Position numbers and translations under genes: made by a program
Origin: Streptomyces sp. NRRL B-3428
Lineage (GTDB): Bacteria > Actinomycetota > Actinomycetes > Streptomycetales > Streptomycetaceae
DNA: 64,000 nt
Assembly (NCBI GenBank): GCA_000721375.1
Contig: JOGW01000022.1
Location: 1 to 64,000 of the forward strand
Reading direction: 5' to 3'
The notes under the pieces: generated by a model
Told to the model about the DNA's origin: nothing
The model's input: only the letters and a program-made list of their open reading frames with translations
The model's database searches: none
Shown: positions 8,391 to 16,651 of the stretch, one piece after another
Position numbering within the stretch: the first letter of the stretch is position 1
Layout: each line of letters opens with the position of its first letter

Positions 8391-9602
8391 TCAAGAACTG
8401 TCGGCCGCCCGGATCAGGCCGCGCATCCTGCCGTACGCGTACACGCAGCCCGCGAGCGCCAGATCGGACAGCAGCATGAAGCCGATCGAGTAGGAGTCCT
8501 TGGCGTTGTAGACGGCGCCCATCACGAGGGGCGGCACGAAACCGCCGAGGCCACCGATCGCGCCGACGATGCCGGTCACGCTGCCGACCTGGGCCGGCGG
8601 CGCCGCTTGCGCCACCAAGGCGAAGACGCTGCCGCCCGCCGCACCGAGACCGGCCGCCATGGACAGGAAACACACCGTGCCGAGCGGGGCGAGCGGCGGG
8701 TCGAAGGCCTGGATCACGGCGAACACGGCCACGACGGCCAGGGCCCAAGCAGTGACGGTCGCAGGATGGATCCGGTCGGCGAGCCAGCCGCCGAGCGGCC
8801 GGGCCAGCACGGTGATCACCGCGAAGCCCGCGGCCTTGGTTCCCGCGTCCGTGGGCGCCAGGTCGTACCAGGTCTTCAGATACGTCGGCAGATACACGCC
8901 GAACGCGACCACGCCGCCGAAGCCGATGGCATACAGCGCGGACAGCTCCCAGGTGACCTGCAACTTCCCCGCCTGGGCGAGGCGTTGGGGCAAGGAGGCG
9001 GCCGGGATCTTGCGTTCGGGATTGTCGGTGATGAGCAGCGCGGCGAGCACCGCGAAGCCGGCGAGCGCTGCCGCCACGACGAGGAAGGGCAGGTTCTCGC
9101 CGTGCTTGGCGATCCGCGGGGTGAAGTACCCCGACAGCGCCACACCGCCCGTGCCCATGCCGAACACGCCCAGGGCGAACCCGCGCCGGGCGGGCGGGAA
9201 CCAGGAGTTGACCAGGGGTACGCCGATCGCGAAGGTCGTACCGCCGAGACCGAGCAGGAAGCCGGCGCCGAGCAGCGCGGCATAGGAGTTCTTGGCGGGG
9301 ATGAGCAGCAGCACCGGCACGACGGTGAGCGCGGAGACGATCGGGAACATCACCCGCGCCCCGTAGCGGTCGGTGAGCGCACCGACCGGGATACGGCCCA
9401 ACGAACCGACCAGCACCGGCACGGCGACCAGCAGGGACTGCTGGAAGGAACTGAGCCCCAGCCGGTCGTTGTACGTGCCGGCCAAAGGCGCGATCAGGTC
9501 CCAGGCCCAGAACGTCAGCGTGAAGCCGAGCGTGGCCATGGCCAGGTTCCGGTACGCGGCGGCAGGGGTGCGCCGGTCGGTGTCGTCGCTGGGTCTGTGC
9601 AC
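8391..9602 (-). CDS. narK: NarK-type nitrate/nitrite transporter (MFS, NNP family)
   Basis: 403-residue, twelve-helix major facilitator protein of the nitrate/nitrite porter family. Seen are the motif A loop GRIPVGALTDRYGARV and the NNP-type glycine-rich signature in the second half, GIVGAIGGLGGFVPPL. Such carriers import nitrate or exchange it for nitrite across the cytoplasmic membrane. The start is GTG with a weak binding site; the first helix begins near residue 20. No nitrate reductase genes adjoin it, so it is an isolated transporter and nitrate specificity rests on family resemblance. Confidence 0.85.
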   Translation of the reverse strand: MHRPSDDTDRRTPAAAYRNLAMATLGFTLTFWAWDLIAPLAGTYNDRLGLSSFQQSLLVAVPVLVGSLGRIPVGALTDRYGARVMFPIVSALTVVPVLLLIPAKNSYAALLGAGFLLGLGGTTFAIGVPLVNSWFPPARRGFALGVFGMGTGGVALSGYFTPRIAKHGENLPFLVVAAALAGFAVLAALLITDNPERKIPAASLPQRLAQAGKLQVTWELSALYAIGFGGVVAFGVYLPTYLKTWYDLAPTDAGTKAAGFAVITVLARPLGGWLADRIHPATVTAWALAVVAVFAVIQAFDPPLAPLGTVCFLSMAAGLGAAGGSVFALVAQAAPPAQVGSVTGIVGAIGGLGGFVPPLVMGAVYNAKDSYSIGFMLLSDLALAGCVYAYGRMRGLIRAADSS

Positions 9603-9663
9603 GTGACAACGCTAGACAGCGGTGAGCGACCCGCACGCGATGCTGGTCCGTATGGCGGTGGCC

Positions 9664-10377
9664 TCACTCCACGGCAGCACTGAGAAGAATCCGCGCCAGT
9701 TCGCGCGGCTGGGAGAACATCGGCCAATGACCGGTGTCCATCGTGACCAGCCGCCAGCGCTCGTTGGTCAGCAGCTCAGCCACATCTTCGTCGGGCTCGG
9801 CGTCGTCAGGCTCGGCCCCCGGCATCACGCACAGGATGTATGTCGCCGGAAGTTGACCGAGCGGTCCCGCCAGCACAGCGGGCTCGGTCAGGGTGGCACC
9901 TGGGTGAGGTGTCGAGCCGCGCACGAGGCGTGCGATCTGCTCATCGGTGAGACCCTCGCCGTCGTAATGAGCAGCTGGTGCGAGTGGCCAAAACCCTCCG
10001 TTCTCGGCGATGGATGCCTCCACTGCCGCCCCGCCGTCCGGCCAGGCGGAGACGAACGACTCGCCGTCAGTGGGAACGCTCGAGTCGACGAAGACCACCC
10101 GGGCCAGTCGGTCACCGATCCGCTCCGCGGCCTGACCTACCGGGATGCCCGAGTAGCTGTGCCCCACCAGGACTACGTCACGCAGACCCTGGCGTTCTAC
10201 CTCGGCAACGACGTCCTGGACATGAGTCGCTTGCCCCGCCGGTACACCCTGCTTGTCAGCAAGACCGGACAGCGTCAACGGATAGACGCCGTGGCCGGCC
10301 GCGCGCAGATACGGCACCACCTCGTCCCACGCCCACGCCCCGAGCCGCGCACCTGCAACCAACACGAAATTGACCAT
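9664..10377 (-). CDS. Alpha/beta hydrolase, esterase-like
   Basis: 237-residue alpha/beta hydrolase of the small esterase type related to plant methyl-esterases and EstC. The N-terminus FVLVAGARLGAWAWDEVVPYL gives the oxyanion-hole strand and the nucleophile elbow is GHSYSG. An acidic residue is likely in the middle, and the catalytic histidine lies in MDTGHWPMFSQP near the C-terminus. Cytoplasmic, no signal peptide; substrate unknown. It is divergent from a MarR regulator with a 177-base spacer, so control by that regulator is plausible. Confidence 0.85.
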   Translation of the reverse strand: MVNFVLVAGARLGAWAWDEVVPYLRAAGHGVYPLTLSGLADKQGVPAGQATHVQDVVAEVERQGLRDVVLVGHSYSGIPVGQAAERIGDRLARVVFVDSSVPTDGESFVSAWPDGGAAVEASIAENGGFWPLAPAAHYDGEGLTDEQIARLVRGSTPHPGATLTEPAVLAGPLGQLPATYILCVMPGAEPDDAEPDEDVAELLTNERWRLVTMDTGHWPMFSQPRELARILLSAAVE

Positions 10378-10554
10378 GCCCGCACCGTAGCCGGGCAGCC
10401 TGACGATCTTCTGGAGAATATTTTCGATACGCCCTGGTGACGCAGCGTTCGGAAGAAGGCGCGGATGTCGTCGGTCATCCCAGGTCGCCCTCGCCGAAAC
10501 GACCGATGGCGCATCCGAAGGTGAGCGAGGGGCCCTGCGCGGTACAAAGACTGC

Positions 10555-11067
10555 ATGGCCGAATACGAGGCAGTCGCCGGGCAGTTCGACGACGTGGACG
10601 CGGTGACTCGGGCTGTGCTCACCGCTTCACGGCTGTTGGTCGCCGTCTCCGCCCGTTCCCTCGCCGTCGTCGAGGAACAGGTGACCCTTGCGCAGTTCCG
10701 GATGCTCGTCGTGCTGTCGACGCGCGGTGAGACCAAGCTGGTGACGCTGGCGGAGATGCTGCAGGTTGCGCCGTCGACCGCGATGCGGATGGTCGACCGG
10801 CTGATTGCGACGGGGTTCGCCGATCGCAGGGTCAATCCGGGCAATCGCCGGGAGACTCAGCTCCGGCTGACCGAGGAGGGGGAGCGGATCGTCGAGCAGG
10901 TGACGGCCGTACGCCGCCGTGAGATCGCCCTTATCGTGGAGCGGATGCCCGAGTGTCGGCGTGCTGCGCTGGTGGCAGCGCTGGATGCGTTCAACGAGGC
11001 GGGCGGCGAACCCCCGGCCTCGTTCGGCACACCTGCTCTGTATCCGTTGGGCTGGGCCGATGCGTGA
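10555..11067 (+). CDS. MarR-family transcriptional regulator
   Basis: 170 residues with a winged helix-turn-helix of MarR type: LAQFRMLVVLSTRG leads into the recognition helix region LAEMLQVAPSTAMRMVDRLI, and the wing is GFADRRVNPGNRRETQ. The C-terminal helix would give the dimer. MarR proteins usually repress a neighbouring divergent gene and release on binding a phenolic or other small ligand; here that is the hydrolase at 9664-10377. I see no clear palindrome in the spacer. Confidence 0.88.
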   Translation: MAEYEAVAGQFDDVDAVTRAVLTASRLLVAVSARSLAVVEEQVTLAQFRMLVVLSTRGETKLVTLAEMLQVAPSTAMRMVDRLIATGFADRRVNPGNRRETQLRLTEEGERIVEQVTAVRRREIALIVERMPECRRAALVAALDAFNEAGGEPPASFGTPALYPLGWADA

Positions 11068-11115
11068 GGTCAGAAGTGCGCCGCGTGCGTGACACGAAGG
11101 CTGCTCCCCGACGCG

Positions 11116-11526
11116 TCAACGGCTGTGCCCACGAGGGCACTTCTGCTTACTGCTGGGTGCGGGTGCGCACCAGTGGCGTTCGCAGTACGGGACGTCGCAC
11201 TGCGAGCAGAATCCGGCGTCCCCTGGCAGTCCCACGTGGTGCACCTGGCGGTAGCTGCGCGGATAGCGGAAGGCCGCCTGGTACTGCAAGGCCTGGGCCT
11301 CGGCGAGGTTCTGCCCGAGCCCGTTGGAAGCGCCGTCGCCCTCGACGAGCAGCCACCAAGCTGTGCTGTCCCGCAGCTTGTTGTACGCCCGCTGCACCTC
11401 ATCGGGCCAGGCGTGCCAGCTGGCCGGCTGAGCGCCGGGCCGTGCCAGTTCCAGGCGCATGATCTGCACCTTGCACAGCGCACAGGAGACGTACAGCACG
11501 AACCACAGCGCGGGAATCTGCTTCAT
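11116..11526 (-). CDS. Cysteine-rich hypothetical protein
   Basis: 136 residues if it starts at the ATG at 11526; an internal ATG near 11460 has a better upstream AAGGTG and would lose the short hydrophobic start. It has a CALCK pair near the N-terminus and a C-terminal CSQCDVPYCERHWC cluster, which looks like a zinc-binding site. The middle (AWPDEVQRAYNKLRDSTAWWLLVEGD) is helical. I do not recognise the family. No functional context beyond its convergence with the MarR gene. Confidence 0.6.
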   Translation of the reverse strand: MKQIPALWFVLYVSCALCKVQIMRLELARPGAQPASWHAWPDEVQRAYNKLRDSTAWWLLVEGDGASNGLGQNLAEAQALQYQAAFRYPRSYRQVHHVGLPGDAGFCSQCDVPYCERHWCAPAPSSKQKCPRGHSR

Positions 11527-11972
11527 GTCAGCGCACTTCGGTGGACGAACCCGTCGCCACGGGCGCGGGCTACGGGCGGCATCCTTGCATGGAGCAAAGG
11601 TGTTGACCCGAACAATCGCGTATCTGGCGGAGTGTACCCGTGAATGCGGCGCTGACGGGTGCGGCAGCCACGGATTGAGAGCCGCCCACACCGCCGGGAG
11701 CAGCCCCGCCCGACGAGCTGTCCGTACCGGCCGTAATGCAGCGTCTGCATGACATGGGCGGACCGCGCCCGCCCACTGCCAGAAGCAGCGCGAGCTCAGA
11801 CCGGTGCAGGGCCGCGGCCCCGAGTGCCGGCAGGTGCTTCAGGGTGCCTGCGGTACATACCCAGCATCAAAGAAGCGTAAAGACTGCCGGGATTCGGCAA
11901 TGTCCACCGGTCAGGCCCCATGGGAACCTGCGTCTGACAGGGAGTTAAGGGGGCGAAGCGGGAGGGAGTCCG
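11527..11972. other. Intergenic region, no gene seen
   Basis: About 445 bases between the cysteine-rich protein and the NfeD-like gene. I find no convincing reading frame, tRNA or strong hairpin. It should contain the promoter of the NfeD-like/flotillin pair. Confidence 0.4.
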
Positions 11973-12482
11973 ATGACGTTGTTTCTGGGTCTCGGAATAG
12001 TGGGCCTCGTGGTGCTCGCCCTCTCCCTGGTGCTCGACGGTGTGCTCGAAGGTCTCTTCGACGGTGCTCTGGAGGGTTTGTTCGACGGCTGGCTGTCGCT
12101 TCCGGTGATCGCCGGATTCGTGTCGATGCTGGGGTTCGGCGGGGCGCTGGCCTTGGGTCTCACCGGGCTCGGCGGCGCGGGGGCCGCCGGTGTGGGTGTC
12201 CTTGCAGGGCTTGGTGTGGCGTGGCTGACCTGGAAGTCGAGCCGCTCTTTGATGCGCGATCAGACAGCCGTGACGGCGCGTAGCGGCGATCTCGTCGGTA
12301 CGGCGGGATCGGTGGTCACCGCGATCCCGGCCGACGGGTACGGCGAGGTGCTGCTCCATCTGGCCGGTCAGCCGGTCAAGTACGCGGCCAGGAGCGCAGG
12401 TCCGGTCGCCCGGGGCGCCGAAGTCTGGGTCGAGTCGGCACTGTCGGCCACGTCGGTCGAAGTGCGTCCCGTGCAGCGCTGA
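11973..12482 (+). CDS. NfeD-like membrane protein, flotillin partner
   Basis: 169 residues from an ATG with a GGGAGG site. Two or three membrane segments fill residues 1-95, very rich in Gly, Leu, Val and Ala. A soluble C-terminal domain follows from about residue 100 (GDLVGTAGSVVTAIPADGYGEVLLHLAGQ), which matches the OB-fold of NfeD/YuaF proteins in length and layout. NfeD-like genes sit next to flotillin genes in many bacteria and their products work together in membrane microdomains. Here the flotillin gene starts 126 bases downstream on the same strand. Confidence 0.72.
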   Translation: MTLFLGLGIVGLVVLALSLVLDGVLEGLFDGALEGLFDGWLSLPVIAGFVSMLGFGGALALGLTGLGGAGAAGVGVLAGLGVAWLTWKSSRSLMRDQTAVTARSGDLVGTAGSVVTAIPADGYGEVLLHLAGQPVKYAARSAGPVARGAEVWVESALSATSVEVRPVQR

Positions 12483-12607
12483 TCTGCCGCCTGTTGCGCA
12501 GTTCTGTGAGCCGAACCGGCCGCGCGTCACGAGCGGCTGCCGCTCGCGCTTGAACGTGTGTCCATCCGTTTGTTCTGCCATCCCCTGGGAGGCAGTGGGG
12601 AGTTGTC

Positions 12608-14047
12608 ATGAATTCAGTGGTCGTCGCGGCAGTAGGAGCAGTCGTCCTGCTGGTCCTGCTCGCACTCGTCGTCATCACCCGCTACAAAGTCGCCGGGCCC
12701 AGTGAGGCGTTCATAGTGACCGGCCGGCGCGGGAAGCAGTCGACCGATCCGCAGACGGGCCGGGTGTTCACCGACAACAGCGGCCAGAAGGTCGTGGTCG
12801 GTGGTGGTGTGTTCGTCGTGCCGTTCGTCCAGCAGAAGTTCAGCCTCGATCTGTCCTCACGCCACATCCCGGTCGCGGTGCGCGGGGCTGTGACTCTGCG
12901 GGGAGTGAAGTCGAACCTCGAGGGCGTGGCGATCGTCAAGGTCGGTGGCACGGAGGACTCGATCCGGGCCGCGGCCCAGCGCTTCCTCATGCAGCAGGAC
13001 GGCATCGTGGGCTTCACCCAGGAAGTGCTGTCCGGTGCGCTGCGCGCGATCGTCGGCCGGATGTCGGTGGAGGACATCATCCGGGACCGTGCGGCCTTCG
13101 CGGGACAGGTCGCGGAGGAGGCCGAGGCGTCGCTGTCCGGTCAGGGCCTGGTGCTGGACGCCTTCCAGATCCAGGACATCACCACGGAGGGCTCCTACCT
13201 CGAGGACCTGGGCCGACCTGAGGCCGCGCGTGCCAAGCAGGAGGCCGACATCGCCGAGGCCGTGGCGCGCCGGGCCGCGGAGCAGGCACGGCTCAAGGCC
13301 GAGGAGGAGGTCGCGATCGCGCAGCGCACGCTGTACCTGAAGCAGGCCGAGATCAAGGCGCAGACCGATGAGGCCGCCGCGCAGGCCAATGCGGCAGGCC
13401 CGCTCGCCGAGGCCGCACGGCAGCAGGAAGTTCTCACGGAACAGGAGAAGGTCGCCGAGCGCCAAGCCGCCCTGACGGACCGGCAGTTGGACACCCAGGT
13501 CCGTAAGCCCGCCGACGCGGCGCGCTACCAGGCGGAGCAGGAGGCCGAGGCGCGCAGGATCGCGCTCGTCAAGCAGGCGGAGGCGGACGCCCAGCGCTCC
13601 CGGCTCACCGGTGAGGGCGAGAAGGCCCACCGCGCCGCGCTCGCGGACGCGGTGCGTATCGAGGGCGAGGCGATGGCGGCTTCCATCGCCGCGCAGGGTT
13701 CGGCGGAGGCCGAGGCGATGCAGAAGAAGGCGGATGCCTTCGCGCAGTACGGCGACGCGGCCGTACTCCAGATGCTCGTCGAGGTGCTGCCCCAAGTGGT
13801 CGCCAAGGCGTCCGAGCCGCTCGCCGCCATCGACAAGATGACCGTGATCTCCACGGACGGGGCCAGTCAGCTCTCCCGGACCGTCGCCGACAACGTCGCG
13901 CAGGGCGTCGAACTGCTCAACGCCACCACCGGAGTCGATCTCGCGCAGCATCTGAAGGGCATCACGCAGCGCACGGCAGACCCTGTGGAGCCCGCGTCCG
14001 GCGCCGCGCCGGCTGACGTCAACGGCAAGATCCAGATCGCTGATTGA
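12608..14047 (+). CDS. Flotillin-family protein (SPFH domain)
   Basis: 479 residues. One N-terminal membrane anchor (about 3-24) is followed by an SPFH/band-7 domain to about residue 195 (GPSEAFIVTGRRGK, DLSSRHIPVAVRGAVT, FLMQQDGIVGF). A long Ala/Glu-rich coiled coil runs to about 390 (AEAVARRAAEQARLKAEEE), then a C-terminal flotillin region. The size equals that of Bacillus FloT/YuaG. These proteins scaffold membrane microdomains and influence fluidity, secretion and signalling. A strong site (GGGGAG) precedes the ATG and a perfect hairpin lies just past the stop, closing the two-gene unit with the NfeD-like gene. Confidence 0.92.
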   Translation: MNSVVVAAVGAVVLLVLLALVVITRYKVAGPSEAFIVTGRRGKQSTDPQTGRVFTDNSGQKVVVGGGVFVVPFVQQKFSLDLSSRHIPVAVRGAVTLRGVKSNLEGVAIVKVGGTEDSIRAAAQRFLMQQDGIVGFTQEVLSGALRAIVGRMSVEDIIRDRAAFAGQVAEEAEASLSGQGLVLDAFQIQDITTEGSYLEDLGRPEAARAKQEADIAEAVARRAAEQARLKAEEEVAIAQRTLYLKQAEIKAQTDEAAAQANAAGPLAEAARQQEVLTEQEKVAERQAALTDRQLDTQVRKPADAARYQAEQEAEARRIALVKQAEADAQRSRLTGEGEKAHRAALADAVRIEGEAMAASIAAQGSAEAEAMQKKADAFAQYGDAAVLQMLVEVLPQVVAKASEPLAAIDKMTVISTDGASQLSRTVADNVAQGVELLNATTGVDLAQHLKGITQRTADPVEPASGAAPADVNGKIQIAD

Positions 14048-14058
14048 GGGAAACGTCG

Positions 14059-14099
14059 GTCCGCGGGGCAGGCCGGCAGAAGCCGCCTGCCCCGCGGAC
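14059..14099. terminator. Strong hairpin terminator after the flotillin gene
   Basis: Perfect 15-bp stem (gtccgcggggcaggc / gcctgccccgcggac) with an 11-base loop, 12 bases past the flotillin stop codon. Confidence 0.88.
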
Positions 14100-14409
14100 G
14101 CGACATGGGCAGTGTCAGCTTCAGCTGCCGTAGCTCGGTGAGATCGTGTCCCCGAGGTTGATGGTCCTCCTCGTATGGCGACGGCCTCTATCTCAAGGCC
14201 TACGCCCGCAGACAGGGCGCATTCTGGAGGAGATGACCCAACTGGCGAAGTCGAACCGCTGATCAGGCATGGCGGATCATCGCGTCCGACAAGGCGTGAC
14301 CATCCACGATCAAGATGCACTTTCGCCATGCTCCGTGCGACGGCCAGGGGGGTGGACAACGCGTCCAACACCCAAGCGGGTGAGGCCGACGCGGCGCGCC
14401 GGCCTCACC

Positions 14410-14650
14410 GCGCGTCGGCCAGTACTTGGTGTACTTCATGGAGTCGAAGCGGGCGGTCCGTGGTGTGCCCGGGTAGGTGAAGTGGCCGAGCCGGCCGTCG
14501 ACTCCGGTGCCGGGCCACAGGTTCGCCATGATGCGCATCGGCGGGTAGGGAGCGGGCCGCGTGTGCCGTTCTCCTGGTGGACGAGTCTGCCCTCGACGAA
14601 CCGGTTTCCGCGGATGTCACCGCTCGCTACGTGCGCTGGCACCGCAGTGA
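14410..14650 (-). pseudogene. Relic of a family 16 glycoside hydrolase, C-terminal part
   Basis: Read on the minus strand, one frame gives RFVEGRLVHQENGT and the next, after a one-base shift, gives PYPPMRIMANLWPGTG, then GHFTYPGTPRTARFDSMKYTKYW. This is the conserved end of bacterial GH16 endoglucanase/xyloglucanase-type enzymes (strand with DGRLVHQ, then PMRIMANLW). The N-terminal catalytic half is missing and the frame is broken, so it is a decayed fragment. The rest of 14100-14725 shows only short open frames; a possible C-terminal tail, NLGDTISPSYGS then stop, near 14130-14170 may belong to another relic. Confidence 0.6.
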
Positions 14651-14725
14651 AAGAGACTGTCGTGTCACGCAGCTGTCGGCGAATGGCCGTGGCAGGCAGC
14701 ACAACCGTCACGCCATAGTCGATGC

Positions 14726-15202
14726 ATGGATGGAGCGGACGAGCAGACCGAGTCACGCGCTCTCAGCGCTGAGGAGTACGACGCCGTCCAGGCTGCCGTT
14801 GCCGCATTCGCGCCTACCTGGGCAGACGGACGAGCGGTGACCCTCAACGCGCTGTTCGATCGTTGGAGGGGCATGGCGGCGGAGGTGGAGGACGTCTACT
14901 CGTGGTGCGCGCCCGAGCTGATGAACGACATCTGGTGCCGCGGCGTCCTGGCGAAGATCTGGCCGATGCTCCCTGCGCGTGTCCAAGCGAGCAGACAGCC
15001 GGAGCTGGACAGCATCGACGAGCGCTACCGCCGGGCCACGATCCCGTGGCCCGGGCGGCCAGAGGACGGATTCGGGTGGTGGACCCGGCGGGTTCCCCGA
15101 CGTTTGGAGGCCGAGGCATCGGAGCAACGGGGCGCAGACTGGCCGCTGGGCTGGGACATGATGCCGTTCCCCAGGCCGGATTCCGTGGAGGTCGTCTTCT
15201 AA
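14726..15202 (+). CDS. Hypothetical protein (158 aa)
   Basis: 158 residues, acidic and tryptophan-rich, no signal peptide or membrane helix. Visible pattern: FDRWRGMAAEVEDVY, then DIWCRGVLAKIWPMLP, then PEDGFGWWTRRVPRRLEAEA and a proline-rich end. It looks like a compact helical cytoplasmic protein of the kind found scattered in Streptomyces arms. I do not recognise the family. The start is supported by high GC at third positions from the ATG onward. Confidence 0.6.
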   Translation: MDGADEQTESRALSAEEYDAVQAAVAAFAPTWADGRAVTLNALFDRWRGMAAEVEDVYSWCAPELMNDIWCRGVLAKIWPMLPARVQASRQPELDSIDERYRRATIPWPGRPEDGFGWWTRRVPRRLEAEASEQRGADWPLGWDMMPFPRPDSVEVVF

Positions 15203-15322
15203 GTTGAAGCAGTGCCGGACCGCAGCCACTTACTACGGCAAGCGGCTGTGTCCACCACGGCACCGCCACCGCTGCGGCACTGGTGATCCGGCTCCGCTCG
15301 TGAGCGCCAGGCTCAGTCCTCA

Positions 15323-15541
15323 TTAGTCTTCCGGTAGATGGAAGTAGACGGTCCCAGACCGCCATGGGCCGTGTTCAGTCATCTCTGACTCGATCACCAC
15401 ATCCTGGATCTCGACGGGGCCCAACGCCTCGATGGCATCGGCCAGTCGTCGCAGGAGGGCCGGAACGCTATCGCAGCCCGGGCCGGCGGGATTGGCCTGC
15501 GAGAAATGGCGTACGGTCCAATGCTTCGGCGTCTCGATCAT
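15323..15541 (-). CDS. Small hypothetical protein (72 aa)
   Basis: 72 residues starting MIETPKHWTVRHFSQANP and ending TVYFHLPED. A helical middle (LLRRLADAIEALGPVEIQDVVIE) is followed by a strand, giving a small alpha/beta layout. Cytoplasmic; function unknown. It converges with the hypothetical gene ending at 15202. Confidence 0.6.
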   Translation of the reverse strand: MIETPKHWTVRHFSQANPAGPGCDSVPALLRRLADAIEALGPVEIQDVVIESEMTEHGPWRSGTVYFHLPED

Positions 15542-15734
15542 GGACAGATCGTAGGACCTGCCGTCGTCACGTCAGCGGCGCGCTGCTGGGGCCAGGCAAC
15601 TCAGTTCTATCCCAAGGCAGTCGAGACCTTGATCGGCCGGCCACCCGCAACTTACCTACTTGGACACCCATGCTCCGCGGGAGCTTCGTTTCCCGCGGAG
15701 CCGCTCACAGGTGTGGTGGATCGTGTTGCTCGGG

Positions 15735-16187
15735 CTACACGTTGGGGCAGGAAGAGGTCGACTGCGACTCGATGAAGGCGGTACCCCAGTTCTCGATCTT
15801 CACGTACACGGGAGTGGATTGACCTCGCCGGTCGTAGATCATGTCCCATTCCTTCGTCGGCGTCGTGAGCGTAACCCAGTAGCACCATCCGGCATCGATC
15901 CGCAGTACGTCCCAGTCCTCGCCGTCCGGGGTGTGTCCCCGGCCGGAGATCGTGTAGGGAGCTCCGCCGACGCATCCCGGGCTTGCCGTGCCTGTGGTGC
16001 CTGATTCGCAGGTCCAGTCCTTGAAGGCGGTGGCGGAGATGTTCGAGTAGTTGTACGTCTGTGAGCAGCCCACCCAGGTGCAGTCACCGGCGGCCGCCTG
16101 CTGTGCCGGCGCCAACACGGCCAGCGCGGCCCCAACTGCAAGTACTGCCGTGCCTTTCGACGCCCGTCTTGAGATCTTGCCCAGCAT
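15735..16187 (-). CDS. Small secreted hypothetical protein
   Basis: 150 residues from an ATG with GAGGGG upstream; a frame extension to 16235 lacks a ribosome binding site. Residues 1-33 are a clear signal peptide (LGKISRRASKGT, hydrophobic core, AAAG). The mature protein has six cysteines (CTWVGC, WTCESG, GCVGG, GWCYW, SSCPNV), suggesting disulphide stabilisation outside the cell. Aromatic-rich strands (YTISGRGHTPDGEDWDVLRID) suggest a beta-sandwich. Family not recognised. Confidence 0.7.
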   Translation of the reverse strand: MLGKISRRASKGTAVLAVGAALAVLAPAQQAAAGDCTWVGCSQTYNYSNISATAFKDWTCESGTTGTASPGCVGGAPYTISGRGHTPDGEDWDVLRIDAGWCYWVTLTTPTKEWDMIYDRRGQSTPVYVKIENWGTAFIESQSTSSCPNV

Positions 16188-16651
16188 GGTGTCCCCCTCG
16201 AGGTCGCGTGAGCGCCGAGGTTCTCGGCGGAGCAAGTATGTGGGCGTGACCGGATCTTGGGAAGATTCTCGATGGTCTCCACCGCTCTGCGATCGATGTC
16301 AGTGGGTGACGCAGTGGGAGGTCGCGGTGACGTGCGCGAGGACGACGTTCCAGCGGGTCTCGCGGTGGCAGCAAGCCGACCACCGGCGCTTGACCTCCAC
16401 CACACGTCCGACCCAACAACACCTCCTGGTAGCCGAGTTCAGAGGTTGCTAACGAGGCCTCACCGAGCAGGTGCGCTCCGCATGGCCCTACGGACGTGGT
16501 TCGAGGGGTGAACCGCAACCCGGAAATGCAGCGTGACCGCCCATTTTCCGGCGACTTTCCCCATTTCCCCGTTCGGATGCTGCACGACCGGCACTCTTGT
16601 CCGGGCATGTCGCTGATTGGTACATGCCAAATCAGTCGGAATCGGGGGTAC
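16188..16651. other. Divergent intergenic region
   Basis: About 460 bases between the secreted small protein (minus) and the sugar-dehydrogenase-like gene (plus). A partly coding-looking minus-strand stretch around 16330-16480 has neither start nor homology I can name. Promoters for both genes should lie here. Confidence 0.4.
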
